NCBI GenBank assembly: GCA_029834535.1
Contig: JAQMWT010000109.1
Span: forward strand, 124,001 to 188,000
Origin: Chrysophaeum taylorii
Taxonomy: Eukaryota > Sar > Pelagophyceae > Pelagomonadales > Pelagomonadaceae
DNA length: 64,000 nucleotides
Reading direction: 5' to 3'
Below the pieces are notes generated by a model. It was given only the letters and a program-made list of their open reading frames with translations, was not told where the DNA came from and ran no database searches. Position numbers and translations under genes: made by a program. Positions 59,308 through 64,000 of the stretch are shown here, piece after piece (the first letter of the stretch is position 1; the number at the start of each line of letters is the position of its first letter).

Positions 59308-62300
59308 TTAAGTGTCTTGCTGAACGATGGGTTGCTGTAAACCAAGCAGAGTGCGAGACGTTGAAAAGAGGGGAGCACCAAGGGGCTTTGTGAAACCACC
59401 GGCAACATTATGTGTACCAGAAATATGGTGCAACCGGATGCGTTTGAGCTGACCGTAGTCTCTTCTACGAAACCAGCGCGTGCTGATGGCTTTAGCTTTG
59501 GTAGCACTATCGGGGTTGTTTGACAGATGAATAGCAGACGCAGAATCTCCAAGGATAGGGCTATTGCGGATGAACGACATGTCCGACGGCAGTGGGTTGT
59601 CGTGTGCATCATAGTCCAGCAGCAGATCTTTTCCTGGAGGTTGACTAAGATAATATCGAGGATTTATCGCAAAGGCCATCTCCGTCATTAGCTTACGTAA
59701 CCAAACCACATCATCAGCGCAAGTATTGAGAGCAATAAGCTCACTCTCATGTGTGGAAGTAGCCGTTAAGGGCTGTAGTTTTGACTTCCACATAACAAGG
59801 GAACCATATAAATAGATGGCATATCCTGTGGTACTTTTGCGGTCATGTTCGTATGATGGCGCATTGTCAGCATCTACAAATGCAACAAGAGGATCAAAAT
59901 TACCAGAATCCACCTGCTCTGCGGTATAGTCTAACACGGTGGCCATATCTGAGCGGCTGCCAATAATAGACCGTAGATGATCCATTATAGCAGGTGACTT
60001 AAAATGATACCATAGGCGAAGATTGCGATTCCCAGGTTTGCGAAGATAACGAAAGGTACCGGCCGATAGCTGGACGTGCAAGAAAGATGGATTATGCCTC
60101 CCTCGTGAACATCTGCTGAGGCTTTGAGGAAGATCGGGCCGGCGAGCTACTTGAACAAAAGTCAATTTACCAAGGAGGGTCGAGAAAGTATTATGAATGT
60201 ACTTGTCCGTCTCAGATGACGGTTCTCCAGTTTTATAAGTGGCTGAGGGCGACATCGGAGTCAAAGAAGTTTTTAACTTCATTAACGTAGAGTGCTCCTC
60301 AAAAAATAGCGTCGATCTTTGCTTGACAATCCAGTGAGATGGAACCATCAGAAGTTCTCGTAATACGCATACCCAAGAGGGTGTGTACTTCCTCAAAAGC
60401 TTCAACTGAATACTGTTTTTTCATGGCGCTTTGAAACTCATGACGGAGTGCTTCTGAAGTGCAAATGACGACAACATCGTCTACAAATAAAGCACACAAG
60501 CAAAAAGTAGCATCCTCTCGAACCTTGGCGTAAATACACGTATCAGTGCGAAAGCGATGATATCCAAGGGAGTCGAAGAAATTATTGATTGTTTGGTTCC
60601 AAAGAGCGGGGCTCTGCCTTAATCCATATAGTGACTTCGGTAGCTTAGGAAGGCGACGTCCCTAGCATTTAGCATCATCGGGATCCATTAAGTAAATGCC
60701 TTGCGGAAGCTTGACGTGCACATGAGAATCAATGGGGGCTTGGACAAAGGCGTTAGGCACGTCCATATGATAGACGGGAAGCCGGAGGTGCGCCGCTATG
60801 GCTAATACGCAACGAATACCTGTAAGCTGCGCCATTGGGCTGAACGTGTTGAAGAAATCGGTGCCAAGAGAAGCTAGAAACCCCCTCAGCGCCAATCGCG
60901 CCTTGTGCTTAATGTGCTCGCCGGCCGCGTTGGTCTTGATACGCAGAACGAGTCGAGTATTGATGGGCTTTGAATTAGCCATCGGCAGCGATAACTTGAA
61001 GCAGCCGAACTTGACGATATCGAAGATCTCCTTGGAAATCGCGGAGATGTAGGCCTTGCGATCAGCATATGAGAGACCTTTTAGCCAGGTCAGCTTATAC
61101 TCATCGATCTTGATGTCCTTGGCCTCAATCTTGTACTCATCAGGGCCAACTGTGCTAGGATATTGATCTTGAGTCAAATAGGGGATGGCATAAGAATCGG
61201 CATCAGAATGAGCGGGAGCAAGTTCGGGAGTTTCGACTAGTTGAACAACGAGTAGCGGATCAGCCTGTAGATAAGACTCAATATAGTGAGCTTGCACGGT
61301 GATGTAGTCCTCGATGTCAGAGAGGTGTGCGTCAGAATCACCATAGGAGTCATCATTATGTCCCATAATAGCGTGGGGCGTCAGAAGTGCATAAGCATAT
61401 TGAGCGGTAGGCACTTGGAATGCCTGCGCATGCTCGGAGATTAGGTGAACAAGAGCACGAGGTAGATGGAGATCCGTGAGGCTAGAAGTGTCAAGAAAGT
61501 GAACAGGAAGGGCAGACGGTGGACGTATATGGCTGCTCTGGTCCACATCTGAATATGCACGTAAGCGGGAGGAAAGAAGGTAGTGAGCGTGATGATGAAG
61601 ACATGTGGTCAAGTCCCCCTCAGGAGGCATAGCCGTCCAGTGGATGCCATTAGCAGCGTGAAGGGAGTGGAGGGTGGGGTCCAAGAAGGTGATGTAGCGT
61701 TTGGACAAATCATATTTAAAGTCGGCCAAGGCGCCACCTGCTTGCTTGTAATCGCCTATAGTGGGCGAAGCAAGGCGAGCTTGTACATCTTGGAGATTTG
61801 TTTTACGTCGAGGTTGAGGTTTATTAGGACCTTGGGTGGGACGTAGAGCATCTTGTGAGAAAAGTTCACGAATGTTTGCATTATAGGCAATGCATCTTGT
61901 GGGAGGTCAGATGTCGTAGATGTATCGACTGGGACAGCAGAAGCGGGAGCCGTGGCCGAAGGAGCTGGAGCTGGTAAAGGAGTGGAGGTAGTCCCCCTCT
62001 CGTGTTCAGTTTCAGTGGACAGACCAATCCCCCTCTGCAGCGCATCTAGGGAGAAGATTATACGACTAAACAGCATGAATTACAGCCCACGGATAGTGTG
62101 GAGCAGGGTCAGTTATAGGGCGACCCTTGTATGACACATTCAGCAGGTTCCCAAGTCTAGTGGACGCAGCAGTTGCTATATGACCAACAGCAGCTTCTAC
62201 CTCTGGATTAAAGACATGTAGGTAAGGCGGGAAAGTAGACATATTGATACCATGTTCAACACGATAGGGTGTTGTGACATACCAGGACAAATAGGGTTTA

Positions 62301-63560
62301 AAGGAGTCACAGCAGATTTGTTTCAATTGAACATGGACATACGTAGAACAGAAATTGCTAACAAATTCAAGTGCTTTACAGAGTTCGCTAGCATTCGTAG
62401 TGCGACAAAAATACACTAACAGAAATTTCGAATTAAGACGGTTGAAAACCAATAGACGTCGGAATTGACCCCACTCGGAAAGTATGGAAATGTATCCACC
62501 ATCACATGCCCATGCTTCGCCAGGTTGGAATGTCCTTTCGAAGGATGGCTGTTTCTATAAAACATGTGGATGAGGGAATTTCTTCTTGTGTAGGGCGCAG
62601 CCAACACAAATTTTCCGACAAGGAACATCGGAAGGGTGATGACCTGGATTCGAAATGACCTGAACAGCCTTTATGGCCTAAGAATCACTCGAATGATGAG
62701 TGTCGTGAAAGATCGTAGCGCGTCGTTGTGCATCGCGAAAAGCGAGTGTACCACGAGAATGTACTTTCCTGTCGAATGAAGCGTGTTTTTCATGTTGATG
62801 CCGTGGTGTTATTAGTATCATCTAAAGACGAGATGTTAGACATAAACACACCTGCAACAGAGTCGACATCAAAGTGAAGTGGATCGGAATTTGTGTACGA
62901 GCTGTCACAACACATGAAGGTTTTAGATGACAAATGTTGCATGATAAGGATACTTTGGGAAAGTTGTTGTGTGTGATCTGTGGGAAAGATGTTGGTGAAG
63001 AAAGTCGACCTGAATGTTTTGGTTAGTTTGGCATGATCGGGATCGAAAGATGGAGATAAGGTTAATTTGCGTATATCATAGACGATCTGGCACAAATGTG
63101 TATACAACACATGATAGGTGCCGGCTGGAATAGCATTTGCAATCATGTCACAACACAAATCAGGGGGTAAAGACAAAAGAAAATTAGAATGGTGCGCTGT
63201 GAAATTATTGGCGCGTGCCAATTCACCAACTCGTGGGTCGTACAACAACATGTTTGCATATCCACGGATAGTGGGAGTGGGGGTATAAGTGGAGTGGACT
63301 TTAGCACCCATTTTCCTATCACTAGAAGTGATGAAGCCCAGATACCTGCTTTGAGACAAATGCATATCACTTAGAGCAAAAGACCTGTCGACAATCTCGA
63401 GAAGGTTAGTCTTCGAATAGAAGATTAATGAGTCCTGAAACACGTGGGAGCTGTGCGAGACAAGAGTGTTTATTAGGCGACGTGTGTCCCGCAGTTCGCT
63501 GACGTGATGATAGGCTTGGCAAAGCCATATAAAGGTGGTTGCAGGTTCTAAAAAAGTCAT
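59308..63560 (-). mobile_element. Ty1/copia LTR retrotransposon, broken
   Basis: Minus strand, AT-richer than the host genes. Parts in element order from the right: gag-like (63560-62790), gag-pre-integrase and integrase pieces (about 62630-62070), reverse transcriptase (about 61730-60300; recognisable by LDVKQ..ISKM-type lead, RLVLRIKTNAAGEHIKHKARL, MDVPNAFVQAPIDSHVHVKL and LFVDDVVV), and copia-type RNase H (FVDADNAPSYEHDRKSTTGY and ATSTHESELIALNTCADD, about 59900-59700). It is broken in several places. I could not delimit its LTRs; the right one may lie beyond or near the window end. Confidence 0.8.
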
Positions 63561-64000
63561 TTTCTCGACTCCACTCTCATGCGATTGTAGCGTATATGTC
63601 TCACCAAATGTGTTGATAGTAGCTTGATGCTTGAATGGCGGGTTGGTGACAGTGATGTCATCACCTGTGTGTCTTCCACCTGTGATGTAGATGATGGGTG
63701 TAGTTGAGGATTTGTTTAAGGTTGGTTAGTTTCGAGCGTGGTAATACGAAAAGACTCCGGTAAAGTGGTTTATTTTGGGAATAAGCGTCCCATAATGTTG
63801 TATAAGATGACGAAAGCTTTAAGTTCTATAGGCGACGTCATACAAGGCAAACGGTGGCTTTGAATTCGTTAGGAATCCAAGGCGAAAATTGCTACATTCT
63901 CAATGTTATCCTGTGATGGGTGTTCTGTCGTTTTCTGTCAGTGAAGACGTAGAAAAAGCATCGTTTATGTCTCAAGTTATACTACAGTCAAGCGAACAGA
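63561..64000. other. Right edge, probable 5' part of the copia element
   Basis: AT-rich, no gene seen. Its composition matches the copia element, and it may hold the leader and part of an LTR, but no partner repeat was found inside the window. Confidence 0.35.

Overview
The window looks like a gene-dense, GC- and CpG-rich nuclear contig from a photosynthetic protist with a secondary plastid, most likely a stramenopile alga (a pelagophyte-like lineage is my guess, not demonstrated). Reasons: a PsbQ-like photosystem II lumen protein with a signal peptide followed by a twin-arginine thylakoid leader; a second plastid candidate with an AEAF motif at the end of its signal peptide, like the ASAFAP motif of heterokonts; eukaryotic chromatin proteins; and spliceosomal introns that are very short (38 to 56 nt where splicing restores a conserved motif).

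Region 1 (about 0.66-16.8 kb) holds host genes: a CW/RING SNF2 ATPase, a C2/EF-hand membrane protein, a DPY-30 protein, a possible small spliced gene, a J-domain/FN3/RanBP2-finger/WW protein, a UPF0390-like basic protein, a short-form tRNase Z, a small membrane protein and a KDM2-type JmjC demethylase with PHD and CXXC fingers. Region 2 (16.86-22.07 kb) is a tandem array of five ~1.04-kb units carrying decayed C-terminal pieces of a Helitron/Pif1-type helicase and a GGTGAACTTACTGG minisatellite. An inverted sixth copy lies at 47.4-48.3 kb.

Region 3 (22.08-47.3 kb) is again tightly packed host genes: a PF11397-type GlcNAc-transferase, organelle-targeted hypotheticals, a coiled-coil polyQ protein, an MFS carrier, PsbQ-like, an LRR protein, a TBL/PC-esterase-like protein, FolD, a full-size ABCG transporter, a membrane-anchored cysteine-synthase-like enzyme, a proline-rich repeat protein and an ammonium transporter. 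Spacing is often under 120 bp. Several divergent pairs share a short promoter, and some carry a TGACGTCA or TGACTCA-type bZIP site.

Region 4 (47.4-64 kb) is accessory and less GC-rich: the inverted helicase repeat, a Ty3/gypsy LTR element of about 10.5 kb (48392-58851, minus strand) and a broken Ty1/copia element (about 59.3-63.6 kb, minus strand). The gypsy element carries a cytosine-C5 DNA methyltransferase domain between its protease-like region and reverse transcriptase. That is the most unusual item here.
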